NCBI GenBank assembly: GCA_039636795.1
Contig: CP143430.1
Location: forward strand, 620,001-684,000
DNA length: 64,000 bases
Reading direction: 5' to 3'
Origin: Micrococcaceae bacterium Sec5.1
GTDB lineage: Bacteria; Actinomycetota; Actinomycetes; Actinomycetales; Micrococcaceae
Shown: positions 36,203 through 45,295 of the stretch, piece after piece
How positions within the stretch are numbered: the stretch's first letter is position 1
How the letters are laid out: every line of letters starts with the position of its first letter
Program-made: the position numbers and the translations under genes
The notes under the pieces: model-generated
Seen by the model: only the letters and a program-made list of their open reading frames with translations
What the model was told of the DNA's origin: nothing
Databases searched by the model: none

Positions 36203-37165
36203 ATGTCGTCCAGTGGTGTCGAAGTTCCCACACGTAGCGGGGTGCCCCCTGTGGCTAAGGAACTAGCGAAGTCTGCTCGCAAGCGCAGCCGTGTTCGTTC
36301 TGTGGGACGCGACCTTTGGTGGTTGATTCTGCCCGGCGCGGCTGTTTACCTCTACGTGGTTGTTGTGCCTACCGTTCAGGGTCTCCAAGCCGCTTTCACT
36401 GACTGGTCGTTCGCGACCGTGGGCGCACCGAATTTTACGGGACTTGAAAACTTCACCCGCATTTTCAACTCGGACGCAGGCCCCGCGGTGTTCCGCACCC
36501 TCCAGTTGGCCTTCGTCGTCGTGGTTGGACAGAACGTCATCGGTTTAGCCCTCGCGCTTCTGTTCAACGGGCGGGTGTTCGGACGCAACGTGCTGCGCAC
36601 CATCGTTTTCGCCCCCATGGTCGTCTCGTCGCTGGTTGTTGGTTACCTGTTCAAGTACATATTCGGCCCACCTGGTGTAGGTGGAGTCAACCAGGTCCTG
36701 GCTGCTCTCGGTCAGGGGCCCGTCGACTTTCTCGGTAATCCAACGACGGCAATGGTTATCATCATCGTCACCATTCTTTGGCAGTCGATCGGTGGCAACA
36801 TGGTGATCTACCTGGCTGGACTCCAAGGCGTGCCATCTGAACTCGAGGAGGCAGCTGCCCTTGACGGCGCAGGGTATTGGAAGAGGTTCTGGTTTGTCGT
36901 CCGTCCCCTGCTCGCCCCTGCTATCACCATCAACCTCATGCTCGGACTCATCGGCGGATTGAAGATTTTTGACCAGATCTTTGCGCTTACCAACGGCGGC
37001 CCCGGTAATCAGACGCAGACCATCGCGACGCTCATTTACGCCTATTTCTCCCAGTACGCCGACTACGGGCGTTCGGCCGCTCTCGCCCTTCTCCTCGCGG
37101 TCGGCATCGCGATCCTCTCCATCATTCAGTTCTCGGTCCTACGTCGCCAGGAGCGCAATTCATGA
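36203..37165 (+). CDS. Sugar ABC transporter permease, MalF type
   Basis: Membrane subunit of a CUT1-family carbohydrate importer, about 320 aa with six membrane helices (DLWWLILPGAAVYLYVVVV is the first). The EAA loop that contacts the ATPase is LEEAAALDGAGYWKRFWFV. The ATG at 36203 has AAGGAG 5-7 nt upstream. The stop overlaps the next permease start (ATGA). No ATPase gene is present; a shared MsiK-type ATPase from elsewhere presumably serves it. The likely cargo is a rhamnose-containing or other plant oligosaccharide or glycoside. Confidence 0.93.
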   Translation: MSSSGVEVPTRSGVPPVAKELAKSARKRSRVRSVGRDLWWLILPGAAVYLYVVVVPTVQGLQAAFTDWSFATVGAPNFTGLENFTRIFNSDAGPAVFRTLQLAFVVVVGQNVIGLALALLFNGRVFGRNVLRTIVFAPMVVSSLVVGYLFKYIFGPPGVGGVNQVLAALGQGPVDFLGNPTTAMVIIIVTILWQSIGGNMVIYLAGLQGVPSELEEAAALDGAGYWKRFWFVVRPLLAPAITINLMLGLIGGLKIFDQIFALTNGGPGNQTQTIATLIYAYFSQYADYGRSAALALLLAVGIAILSIIQFSVLRRQERNS

Positions 37166-37989
37166 AAACAACAGGCCTTTGGAGCCGTTTCGGTGCCAAC
37201 CTCACCGCCTACGGGTCGACGCTCCTTTTCCTTCTCCCGGTCTACGTCCTCATCAACCTGTCGATCCGGCCCACTGACGACCTAACACCGCCAGTCATCC
37301 CGAGTTCCCGCCCCACGTTCGAGAACTTCATCACCGCCTGGACCACTTCGCCACTGCCGGGATCAATCGTCACCAGCCTGATCGTCACGTCGATCTCGTG
37401 CCTCGTGGTGCTCGTGATCGGTACGATGGCGTCCTACCCGCTGGCCCGGTCAACCTCTCGCCTCTCAACCGGAACTTTCTACTTCTTCATGATCGGCTTA
37501 CTGCTGCCTTTCCAGCTGGCGCTCATACCTCTCTATATCCAGATGCGGGATTTGGGACTTCTCGGCACGGTATGGGCACTCGTCATCGTCTACAGCGGCG
37601 TGCAGTTGCCGTTTACAGTCTTCCTGATAACCACGTTCTTAAGGGCAGGCGTCCCACTTGATTATGAGGAAGCCGCCCAGATCGACGGGTGCAGTCCGCT
37701 GATGGCCTTCTGGCACGTGGTCGTCCCGCTGCTTCGCCCGGCCCTGGGCACCTGTGTCATCCTCAACAGCGTTGGAGTGTGGAACGACTTCTTCACGCCC
37801 CTGATCTACCTCTCGGGCAGCGGTCAGGTGACCATTCCCATGGCGATTTTCCAGTTCGTCGGGCAATACACCACGAACTGGCCACTCATTTTCGCGTCCT
37901 TGCTGATCTCGATGGTCCCAGTTCTGACGCTCTACCTGCTATTCCAGCGGTACGTAATCCAGGGATTCGCTGGTGGGCTGAAGGGATGA
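37162..37989 (+). CDS. Sugar ABC transporter permease, MalG type
   Basis: Second membrane subunit, 275 aa with six helices. The EAA loop is DYEEAAQIDGCSPLMAFWHV. The N-terminus (TAYGSTLLFLLPVYVLINLS) and the C-terminal VPVLTLYLLFQRYVIQGFAG are typical of CUT1 MalG-like proteins. It overlaps the upstream permease by 4 nt and precedes the binding protein by about 100 nt. Confidence 0.94.
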   Translation: MKTTGLWSRFGANLTAYGSTLLFLLPVYVLINLSIRPTDDLTPPVIPSSRPTFENFITAWTTSPLPGSIVTSLIVTSISCLVVLVIGTMASYPLARSTSRLSTGTFYFFMIGLLLPFQLALIPLYIQMRDLGLLGTVWALVIVYSGVQLPFTVFLITTFLRAGVPLDYEEAAQIDGCSPLMAFWHVVVPLLRPALGTCVILNSVGVWNDFFTPLIYLSGSGQVTIPMAIFQFVGQYTTNWPLIFASLLISMVPVLTLYLLFQRYVIQGFAGGLKG

Positions 37990-38092
37990 TCCCCAGCCCG
38001 CAAGCGCATGAAATCCGGTGCTATCACCGGGTCGTTCCACCAATCACTGCACCACTAGTCACAACACCCACTTCACAGGAAGAGAACGATCG

Positions 38093-39373
38093 ATGAAGAT
38101 CCACAACCGAATCGTGACCGCCGCCATAGCTACCCTCACGGCAATCAGCCTTGCAGGATGCGTCGGCGGGGGCTCCGCTAACCCCGGCACAAATAACCAG
38201 GCCAGCGGCGGTGAGCCCAGCGGCACCCTGACCGGTCTGTTCTCATCGATTTTCAAGGATACCTATGAACAGATCGCAGCGGACTTCAAGAAGAAGTATC
38301 CCAAGGTTGACGTGAAGTTCGACTACCAAGGTGGCGACATCGGCGCTCTCGCGATGACACAGCTACAGGGCGGCACGGCCCCTGACATCCTGACTTCGTT
38401 CCCAGGCGGCAACAAAAATGATGCCGCCGACACCGTCGCCTCGCTGGCCGCCTCCGGGCGCATCGCCCCACTCGAAGCGCCCTGGACGAAGGATGTCCCG
38501 GATGCCTGGAAGCAAGCAGTTAACTACGAAGACAAAACCTATGCCTACCCCGGAGCTCTTCAGCCGCTCGCTGCAGTCTTCAACAAGAGCAAACTCGACG
38601 AGCTCGGCTTGAAGATCCCGACGACCCTGGACGAGGTCTATCAACTCTGCACGGCCGCGAAGGGCGAAGGTGTCTACGCCTACTCGCTTGGCCTCGGAGA
38701 TCCTGCCGGTCCGCAGATGTTGACCTACAGCCAGCTCGGGACTCTCGAACCAGACCCCGCAAAGTTTGATGCCGACATGGCCGCCGGGAAGACAAAGTAC
38801 GCTGATTCCGTATGGGTCAAGCAGTTCGAAATTTACAAGAAAATGGGCGACCAGGGCTGCTTCGGTGACGGCGCGCTCGGCCGCTCCCGCGACCAGGCCG
38901 GTGAAGAAGTGGCAAAGGGCGCCGCGCTTGCCACAGTCGACGTCGGTGCGGCAATGGCACCGATACAGAAAAAAGCGCCCGGCAGCAGCTTCGAAGTGGC
39001 GCCTATGCCGGCGACGAATAATGCTGCGGACACGAAAGTTGTCGCGCTGCCAGGCTTTGTCAATACCGTCAACGCCAAGGCGAAGAACCCCACGGCCGCA
39101 CAGGCGTTCCTCGCCTTCATGGGCGAGGCTCAGCCATCAGTAACCTACGCCAACGGCTTTGCCTCTGTGCCCGTGCTCCCGAACGATGCCTACAAAGCCC
39201 CGAAAGAGCTCACCGCGTTCGCTGACCTCATCAAACGCGGCGCCTACCAGCCGCTGGGCAGCGTACAGGCCGAAGTCCAGGCCCAACTTAATCAGACCAT
39301 TCAGTCGCTGATCCTCGGTGAAAGCACGCCGCGCCAAGTCGCTGAAAAGCTGGATTCTGTATACAAGAAATAA
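38093..39373 (+). CDS. Sugar ABC transporter substrate-binding lipoprotein
   Basis: Extracytoplasmic binding protein of family 1 (MalE/UgpB-like), about 426 aa. The leader MKIHNRIVTAAIATLTAISL ends with the lipobox LAGC. The body shows the usual pattern: IFKDTYEQIAADFKKKYPKV, LQGGTAPDILTSFPGG, then YPGALQPLAAVFNKSKL. The ATG at 38093 follows AGGAAGAG; an upstream ATG at 38018 would bury the signal peptide. It captures the sugar or oligosaccharide for the two permeases upstream. A terminator follows. Confidence 0.94.
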   Translation: MKIHNRIVTAAIATLTAISLAGCVGGGSANPGTNNQASGGEPSGTLTGLFSSIFKDTYEQIAADFKKKYPKVDVKFDYQGGDIGALAMTQLQGGTAPDILTSFPGGNKNDAADTVASLAASGRIAPLEAPWTKDVPDAWKQAVNYEDKTYAYPGALQPLAAVFNKSKLDELGLKIPTTLDEVYQLCTAAKGEGVYAYSLGLGDPAGPQMLTYSQLGTLEPDPAKFDADMAAGKTKYADSVWVKQFEIYKKMGDQGCFGDGALGRSRDQAGEEVAKGAALATVDVGAAMAPIQKKAPGSSFEVAPMPATNNAADTKVVALPGFVNTVNAKAKNPTAAQAFLAFMGEAQPSVTYANGFASVPVLPNDAYKAPKELTAFADLIKRGAYQPLGSVQAEVQAQLNQTIQSLILGESTPRQVAEKLDSVYKK

Positions 39374-39381
39374 CTAAACCG

Positions 39382-39415
39382 CCGATCGGGCTCCGCATAT
39401 GCGTGGCCCGATCGG
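39382..39415 (+). terminator. Terminator after ABC importer operon
   Basis: A perfect 10-bp stem, CCGATCGGGC / GCCCGATCGG, encloses a 14-nt loop that contains GCATATGC. It lies 9 nt after the binding-protein stop. Confidence 0.8.
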
Positions 39416-39452
39416 TGCTTCCAGGATCCTTTTGAGAACGACTTGCCGGGGA

Positions 39453-39467
39453 TTCCAATTAATTGAA
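39453..39467. promoter_or_regulatory. IclR-type box upstream of first serine esterase gene
   Basis: TTCCA-ATTAA-TTGAA differs from the box by one arm base. The wider 16-mer TTCCAATTAATTGAAA is a palindrome with one mismatch. It lies about 90 bp upstream of the esterase start. Confidence 0.65.
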
Positions 39468-39558
39468 ATTGTCGGCTACCGAGGATTGCCTTTCATGCGC
39501 GGGTTGACCGGTCAGGGAGGGTGACCACGGCGGGTAGGCGGCTAGTGGAGGGTAACCC

Positions 39559-40701
39559 ATGACAGAGCAAACGGGCATTGTGGACTTGGGCTACGAGACA
39601 GTGGCCGACGCGTTTTTCGCCACGGTACGGGACGACGAGCGAAGCGGCGCCGGATTATCCATCTGGAAAGACGGCCGGCAGGTAGTAGAACTCTGGGGCG
39701 GAGTTGCTGATTATCGCACCGGCCGCGAATTCGCTCCTGAAACGCTGTCGGTAGTTTTCTCTTGCACCAAGGGCCTTGCGTCCATCCTGATCGGAATGCT
39801 GATTGAACGCGGGCAGATTCCTTCGCTCGAAACCCCCGTGGCGCAGCTGTGGCCGGAGTTTGCACTCCATGGCAAAGAGCGTGTCAGCATTGGAGACGCC
39901 TTGGGGCACCGGGCTGGGCTTTCCGCGACGCGGGAGGATGTTCCGCCGCATGTCGCTTGGGACAGTCTGGCTCTTGCGGACATTCTTGCAGCCCAGAAGC
40001 CGCTGTGGAGCCCGGGCAAGAATCATCAGTACCACACCGTGAGCCACGGTGCACTCACCGCGAAGATGGCGCTGCTCGCAGCCGGACAGTCTATAGGAAA
40101 GACCTTTACTGAGCTGATTGCCCGGCCACTGGACGCTGATACCTGGATAGGTCTTCCGAAATCTGAAGAGGAACGCGTAAGCCATCTCATCGAAGATCCA
40201 CAGGACGAACCGGACACGTCCGCCCTCACGGATCAACAGCGCCACGACACGTACTGGATAGAACGCGCGGCGAATCTTAACGGCCCAATAGGCCCGAACC
40301 AATACAACCGGCCAGAGGTCCATAAGCTCGAACTGCCGGGGGCCGGCGGCATATCCACTGCCCGCGGCCTGGCAAAGATCTGGTCCGCGACCGTAACGGA
40401 AACAGACGGAGTCCGCCTGATCAACCATGAAACGGTACGTGACCTCAGCGCCCCGAGGAGCGAAGGACCTCCATACTTCCTCGGCGACCCGCCTTATCAG
40501 GCCTGGGGGGCAGGCGTCATGATTCCCTCGGATTGGCAAAGATACCTTTCCCCCAAATCATTCGGTCATGACGGAGCAGGTGGTCAAACCGCTTTTGCCG
40601 ACCCAACGGCAAAAATCGGCTTCGCCTATGTAACAAACCGCATGGGCGACTTCGAACGAGGGCAGTCAGTCATCCGGGCATTAGCGAAAACTCTGGAATA
40701 G
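39559..40701 (+). CDS. Class-C beta-lactamase-fold serine esterase (family VIII type), copy A
   Basis: A 380-aa soluble hydrolase with the SxxK active site SCTKG (S68, K71), a tyrosine motif HQYHTVSHGALTAK and a late FGHDGAGGQTAF in place of the KTG triad. This set is typical of EstB/family VIII carboxylesterases rather than true beta-lactamases. There is no signal peptide, so it acts in the cytoplasm, probably on an ester of an imported compound. It is paralogous to the genes at 53650 and 60772. It is preceded by an island box and followed by another esterase gene. Confidence 0.87.
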   Translation: MTEQTGIVDLGYETVADAFFATVRDDERSGAGLSIWKDGRQVVELWGGVADYRTGREFAPETLSVVFSCTKGLASILIGMLIERGQIPSLETPVAQLWPEFALHGKERVSIGDALGHRAGLSATREDVPPHVAWDSLALADILAAQKPLWSPGKNHQYHTVSHGALTAKMALLAAGQSIGKTFTELIARPLDADTWIGLPKSEEERVSHLIEDPQDEPDTSALTDQQRHDTYWIERAANLNGPIGPNQYNRPEVHKLELPGAGGISTARGLAKIWSATVTETDGVRLINHETVRDLSAPRSEGPPYFLGDPPYQAWGAGVMIPSDWQRYLSPKSFGHDGAGGQTAFADPTAKIGFAYVTNRMGDFERGQSVIRALAKTLE

Positions 40702-40843
40702 CCGAGCCTCCATACGGCAACGGGCGGGCGGACTCTTTGCCAGCCTGCGGATAGACATAGAGCACGCTGTGGAGCAGCTCAAGCAGCCGAGCCTTTGAGC
40801 ACGAATTATTGACCATTGCTAGGAATTAGACAGGAGCGATTTC

Positions 40844-41833
40844 ATGCCACTTGATCCTTACTTCACTTCGGGGGTCGAATTTTTGCGGGGGCTGGCACCT
40901 GAGGAAGCGGCCGATCCCGCCGTGCCCTCACGCCTGGCTGAGCATTTTGTGGCAGCCAGGGAATGGGCAGTTCCGGACATTGAGGTCCAGGACACCACTG
41001 TTCCCGGCAGGGAAGGGCAAATACCTGTTCGCATCTATCGTCCGCGAGGGCCAATTCGTTCATGTGTGATGTGGTTGCACGGAGGTGGATTCGCCTATGG
41101 GGATCTGGACATGCCTGAAGCCCACATGGTCTCTGCCGAAATTGCCTACAGGGCTAATGCGTTCGTCGTCTCCGTTGACTACCGCCTTGCCAAGAACGGC
41201 ATCCACTACCCGGCGCCGGTCGACGATGCTGAAGTGGTGTGGTCCTGGCTGAATGGACTGCCAGAAGCCGGCCTCGGGCCAATAGCGTTGGGCGGTGCAA
41301 GCGCGGGAGCGGCCATCGCGCTGTCTACTGCCTTGAGGCTCCGGCGATTGGGTTCGGTCCAGCCTTCCGAGCTGCTGCTCGCATACCCCTTCCTTCATTT
41401 CCCCGTCCCAGCTCTGGATGATGCTACGGCCTTGGAAATGCAGAGGTTGCCTGCCCTAATGCGGTTCACTCCTGAATCGATCGCAGCCATGGTTCGGAAC
41501 TACGTCGGCCGGATCTCCGACTTGCCGCTTGAAGCGATGCCGGGTGCTGCCGATCTCAGCGGGCTGCCCCGTACAAGAGTCCTGGTTTCGGAACTCGACG
41601 ATCTGCGACCGTCCGCCGAACTCATCGTCACACAACTTTCCGAAGCAGGCGTACCGGTCGAAACCTACCTGGCCGCAGGAATGCCGCACGGTCATCTCAA
41701 CCAGGGCCCTTCCATAGACGAAGTCAGCCGCTCGCTCGATTTCTTCGTGCAAGCGCTTAAGGAGGGACAGCCCGCCCGGTGGGCCGAGCAGAAAAGTGCC
41801 AACCTGACCAAGCCAGCAGGGGGAGCGAAATGA
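40844..41833 (+). CDS. Alpha/beta hydrolase of the hormone-sensitive-lipase type
   Basis: A 329-aa esterase of family IV. Oxyanion motif HGGGFAYGD, nucleophile S153 in GGASAGAAI, acid in VSELDDLRPSAE, histidine in MPHGHLNQ. There is no signal peptide. Its stop overlaps the start of the LacI-type gene (ATGA), so expression of enzyme and regulator is coupled. It probably hydrolyses a short-chain or aromatic ester released from an imported plant glycoside; the exact substrate is unknown. Confidence 0.92.
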   Translation: MPLDPYFTSGVEFLRGLAPEEAADPAVPSRLAEHFVAAREWAVPDIEVQDTTVPGREGQIPVRIYRPRGPIRSCVMWLHGGGFAYGDLDMPEAHMVSAEIAYRANAFVVSVDYRLAKNGIHYPAPVDDAEVVWSWLNGLPEAGLGPIALGGASAGAAIALSTALRLRRLGSVQPSELLLAYPFLHFPVPALDDATALEMQRLPALMRFTPESIAAMVRNYVGRISDLPLEAMPGAADLSGLPRTRVLVSELDDLRPSAELIVTQLSEAGVPVETYLAAGMPHGHLNQGPSIDEVSRSLDFFVQALKEGQPARWAEQKSANLTKPAGGAK

Positions 41834-42333
41834 AATTTCAGGCCAGGATGTCCGATGTCGCCTATGCCGCTGGTGTAGGAATCTCGACCGTTTCCAATGT
41901 GCTGAACCATCCCTACAAGGTCGCGGCCTCTACCTTGGAGAGGGTCGAACGGGCTATCGCTGATTTGGACTTCCAGCGTTCAGAAGAGGCGGTTAAGCTC
42001 AGGCTTGGAAAGCGCGCCAAACCAAACCGTTCCTGCGCCGGTGGCGTCGCCACTCTGACCGATTCTGGCCCCACTGCGACGCCGGGCGAGGCTCCAGGCG
42101 AGGTGCATGCCGCCACGCCGTCTCCCGTGGAATCTCTGAGCCTTGGAACCCGGGCCGAAATCGTGGAGGACGGGCGGGTAGTAGGAAGCGGCATTGTTGA
42201 TGCGAGCATGCCAGATGGGTCCGCTGTTTGGCTTTGGATGGACTGCGGAGGCGGAAGGCGGCTGATCTCCAGTCACGATGGTCTTGAATTAAGGGCGTCA
42301 CAGAATCACGGCAGTGGGCCTGGAGCTTCCTAA
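41830..42333 (+). CDS. Stand-alone LacI-type HTH protein with unrecognised C-terminal domain
   Basis: A 167-aa protein. Residues 5-58 are a complete LacI DNA-binding domain with hinge (RMSDVAYAAGVGISTVSNVL, NHPYKVAASTLERVERAI). The sugar-binding core of about 270 residues that normally follows is absent. Instead there is a low-complexity linker and a beta-rich module of about 55 residues (SLGTRAEIVEDGRVVGSGIV, then GSAVWLWMDCGGGRRLISSH). The ATG overlaps the upstream esterase stop, and GGGAG precedes it. The reading frame is clean to its own stop, so it looks designed rather than truncated. How it senses a ligand is unknown. Confidence 0.8.
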   Translation: MKFQARMSDVAYAAGVGISTVSNVLNHPYKVAASTLERVERAIADLDFQRSEEAVKLRLGKRAKPNRSCAGGVATLTDSGPTATPGEAPGEVHAATPSPVESLSLGTRAEIVEDGRVVGSGIVDASMPDGSAVWLWMDCGGGRRLISSHDGLELRASQNHGSGPGAS

Positions 42334-42537
42334 ACAGGACCTGCAGCGGGATTTATCACCCTCGTGGCTGGTCCGAGGGTGCACCGGTAATTTGGTGCTG
42401 ATGGCGTACAGGAATGTATCGATTTCCTGCTCAGCTCAGGTGGCATCAGCTGCTCGCGCACCCAGGGCCTGTTCTTTCTGCCAGCTAAAGGATGCCGTTT
42501 ATACATGAGCAGGTCCAGATCAGGCTTATTACAGAGC

Positions 42538-42571
42538 AGACTCCCGGCGCCGTTTGCGCCGGGAGTCTTTC
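42538..42571 (+). terminator. Strong terminator hairpin
   Basis: A perfect 13-bp stem, AGACTCCCGGCGC / GCGCCGGGAGTCT, encloses a CGTTT loop followed by TTTCC. It is 205 nt after the LacI-type gene stop. The gap 42334-42777 otherwise holds no gene that I can support. Confidence 0.85.
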
Positions 42572-42741
42572 CGTCTGAACCACGCCGGGCAAGTCATCCT
42601 TGGCGACAACGGCGGTGCCGGCCGCGACTTCAAAACGCCTCGTATTCGGCGCCGGGATATGGCATAACTGACACCAACGGGCGAGGCAAATCTCCCTAAA
42701 TCATTGGAATTACTCGTCTTAGGCCAAGAGATTGAACGTTT

Positions 42742-42771
42742 GGCGGGCGTCCGGTTAACCGAACGCCCGCC
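42742..42771 (-). terminator. Terminator hairpin after second secreted esterase
   Basis: GGCGGGCGT (42742-42750) pairs with ACGCCCGCC (42763-42771). The loop contains the palindrome GGTTAACC. It lies 7 nt beyond the minus-strand stop. Confidence 0.75.
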
Positions 42772-42777
42772 GTGCGG

Positions 42778-45093
42778 TTAGCGCACGACCACGCGGACGC
42801 GGTCGAGATTTTGCAGCGGTGTACTCGTTCCCGAGGTTCCGTTGCGGTCACCGGTGGTGTTCAGGCTGATGACGTATTCCCCCGGTATGGAAAAGGTCAT
42901 GGGCCGGCTGACGATGACCTTTTCATTTGGATTGGCCAGCACTGTTGCCGGTTCGTTCACTGCGGGGACGCCTTGGCGCTCGATGGTCCAGTTGTACTGG
43001 AGGATTTTGCCGGTGGTGGGAGGCATCTCCATGGTGGCCGAGAGGTTCACTGGCTGAAGGAGGCCTACATCGGCACGGTCTCCTCCGTTGGCCGAGAGAT
43101 GAATCACCGGTTGCAGGCCCTTGCGGTCAACGGCATTGAGTGGCTGGACGATCTGATTCATCGGATCGATGGTGTAGCTCGACGAAGGTTTGGGCACAAT
43201 GCCTTTTTCCGCCCAGTCGACCAGGTCCAGGACCATCTGGTTGAAGATGCCCTGTACCAAGCCGCCATTGGAGTGCCCTGCGTGTTCCTGGTAGTAGACG
43301 CGGAACATCTCGTCAGCCTTCCGCTTGCCGAGGGTCTTCTGCACTTGCTGGTTGTAGAATCCGGCGACGTATGGGAAAGAATTCGCGTCCTCCAAATTCT
43401 CCATGACCATTACCTTGGTCTTAATGTTGCCGGTCTCGGTTATCCCTCCCATGGCACCCGCGTTGCTTAGAGAGGCAATCTGGACGGCCCGCTGGGGATA
43501 TATCGGTTTCCCACCGGTGTCCTTGTACTGGTTGTAGGCAGGATTGCCGTTGTTCAGTATTGAGTAACGCGGGTAGTACACCTGTGCCAAGAAGAACCTG
43601 TTGTTGATCCGGATCTTGTCGCCCACATGCAGGGCGTTGAGCAGTACGGGGCTGTTCGGCGCGGTTGCGGAAAGCACGTTGGGGTTGACTGCCAGTGCCA
43701 GAGTGCTCGTTGTCGTGTCCAAAGTTCCCGTCAGTGAGAAGACAGGTTTGGCCGGGTCGGTTCTGTCAATGGTGCGCGTCTTTCCCTCGGCGTCGTAGAC
43801 GTAATAGTCCAGGTTTCGGGCACCTATGGATCCGAGGGCCGGAACCGTTGCGGGATCGAATTTGAGCGCGGTGGGCACGCCCTGCGCGTCTCGAACTATG
43901 TCCGTGATTGTCGCATATCCGTCTACCTTGGCAGCCTGCAGATAGTTTGGGGGAGTGGCGCCGGCATACCCGGACTTCGACCAGAAATCGTCTTCGTATG
44001 TCGGGTCGAGCGCACGGATGTTTCCTGCGCCCGGACCATAAACCAAGCTGGGACCTGCAACCCCTGGAAATGGCCCAACGACTGTGCCGACGGTGGCATC
44101 GCCGACAGGTACTTCATCTCCGGTCGGGAGATCGGCGGTCAGGGCCGTCCCCAAGCCCGCGCGCGGAAAGCCGCTTTGGAGAAGTTCGTCGAGTACAGAG
44201 CGCTGCTCGCTATCGAGCCCGTCGTAGATGCTGCGGCCACTTCCGACTTCAGCTGCCTGACGAACTTCTGAGCGCTTTTCCAGAGGAACCGCCAGCGCAT
44301 ACAGGGCCTGCCATTGGAAGGAGTGCATGATCAGACCGTTGGTGGCGATAACGCATGGAACGACCCCAGCCCATACCCCGGTCGTGCCCTCAGCGGCGCC
44401 CAAGGCCTGCACAGATCCGCCGCTCTGGCCCCAAAGGTAGCTGTTGATGGGATTGGTGTTCCCGTAGAGCTGGTTGGCATAATTTTTGGCCAGCTTGGTC
44501 GCAGCCGCGTTCACGCGATAGCCACCGTTCGGATTCCCTGGGTTGACTTTCACGGTGAAGGCTCCATTGGAAAAAGCAAAACCAAGGTCGACCTCGTTAA
44601 GGTCGAGGGGGCCGGTGCCCGGAACAGGATAGGTCTGCTGGAAGGAACGGTTCCGCCAAAATTCCCTGGAAGGAAATCTCCATACAACGTCGTGCTGGTT
44701 GAGCGTGGCACTGGTGTACACACCTGGGGGGAGTGTGGCCGGGGTATGGGTGGCGGGAAAGTGGCTTTTCACCTCCGTGTAAGGAATCGCCCTCCCGCTG
44801 GTATCGGTATAGACAAGCTGCTGGCTGCTGTCGATCACCAACGTGCTCTCGTTGTAATCCGGATCGATGCAGGTTCCGTCCACGCCAAGAGGTGGCTCGA
44901 CGTCCCCGACGGGATTTGTGCTCAGGTACTGGCATGTTTCTGGTGCGGCTGACGCTGGTGCCGCGGTCAGCAGGCCGCTTCCAACCGCAACAGCTCCGAG
45001 AGCTGCGATGAGTCGCAGCAGCCTGGCCTTTGTGACGAACTGCTTGGCAATTGCTTGTGGACCTACCGGCCCGACTGAAGTAGGTAAAGACAT
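42778..45093 (-). CDS. Secreted tannase-like serine esterase, long paralogue
   Basis: A 771-aa exported protein. The leader runs to about residue 50 (RLIAALGAVAVGSGLLTAAP, cleavage near ASAAPETC). The nucleophile elbow GQSGGS gives Ser at about 224, and HAGHSNGG provides the candidate histidine. It shares the whole layout with the esterase at 22255 (CxDPxY opening, RFPSREFWRNRSFQQTYP-type segment, late PQRA, C-terminal PKD-like beta domain ending DRVRVVV). It also has an inserted domain of about 120 residues in the middle. An AAGAGGTG site precedes the ATG. It is probably an extracellular esterase acting on an acylated plant polymer or glycoside. Confidence 0.78.
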   Translation of the reverse strand: MSLPTSVGPVGPQAIAKQFVTKARLLRLIAALGAVAVGSGLLTAAPASAAPETCQYLSTNPVGDVEPPLGVDGTCIDPDYNESTLVIDSSQQLVYTDTSGRAIPYTEVKSHFPATHTPATLPPGVYTSATLNQHDVVWRFPSREFWRNRSFQQTYPVPGTGPLDLNEVDLGFAFSNGAFTVKVNPGNPNGGYRVNAAATKLAKNYANQLYGNTNPINSYLWGQSGGSVQALGAAEGTTGVWAGVVPCVIATNGLIMHSFQWQALYALAVPLEKRSEVRQAAEVGSGRSIYDGLDSEQRSVLDELLQSGFPRAGLGTALTADLPTGDEVPVGDATVGTVVGPFPGVAGPSLVYGPGAGNIRALDPTYEDDFWSKSGYAGATPPNYLQAAKVDGYATITDIVRDAQGVPTALKFDPATVPALGSIGARNLDYYVYDAEGKTRTIDRTDPAKPVFSLTGTLDTTTSTLALAVNPNVLSATAPNSPVLLNALHVGDKIRINNRFFLAQVYYPRYSILNNGNPAYNQYKDTGGKPIYPQRAVQIASLSNAGAMGGITETGNIKTKVMVMENLEDANSFPYVAGFYNQQVQKTLGKRKADEMFRVYYQEHAGHSNGGLVQGIFNQMVLDLVDWAEKGIVPKPSSSYTIDPMNQIVQPLNAVDRKGLQPVIHLSANGGDRADVGLLQPVNLSATMEMPPTTGKILQYNWTIERQGVPAVNEPATVLANPNEKVIVSRPMTFSIPGEYVISLNTTGDRNGTSGTSTPLQNLDRVRVVVR

Positions 45094-45137
45094 GGCACCT
45101 CTTTGTCCCTTGGTCTACGCGCCCCCAAAACGCCCTA

Positions 45138-45162
45138 TTTTATTAATTGGAAATATTTTCCA
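45138..45162. promoter_or_regulatory. IclR-like operator upstream of long secreted esterase
   Basis: TGGAAATATTTTCCA (45148-45162) is an inverted repeat with 6-bp arms that almost equals the E. coli IclR consensus TGGAAATNATTTCCA. A degenerate island box TTTTA-TTAAT-TGGAA (45138-45152) overlaps it. It lies 45-69 bp before the esterase start on the minus strand. Confidence 0.65.
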
Positions 45163-45295
45163 TCTATCATTTTAGACCTCAGGGAAACCTTCGACAATGG
45201 TCGGTGACCACTTGCTCGGCAGCGGCAAAAGCAGGCAGCCCGGAATGGAAGAGTGTCGTTTTCGCCGGGAGCTGTCAGTCCTGATGGCAGGTATG

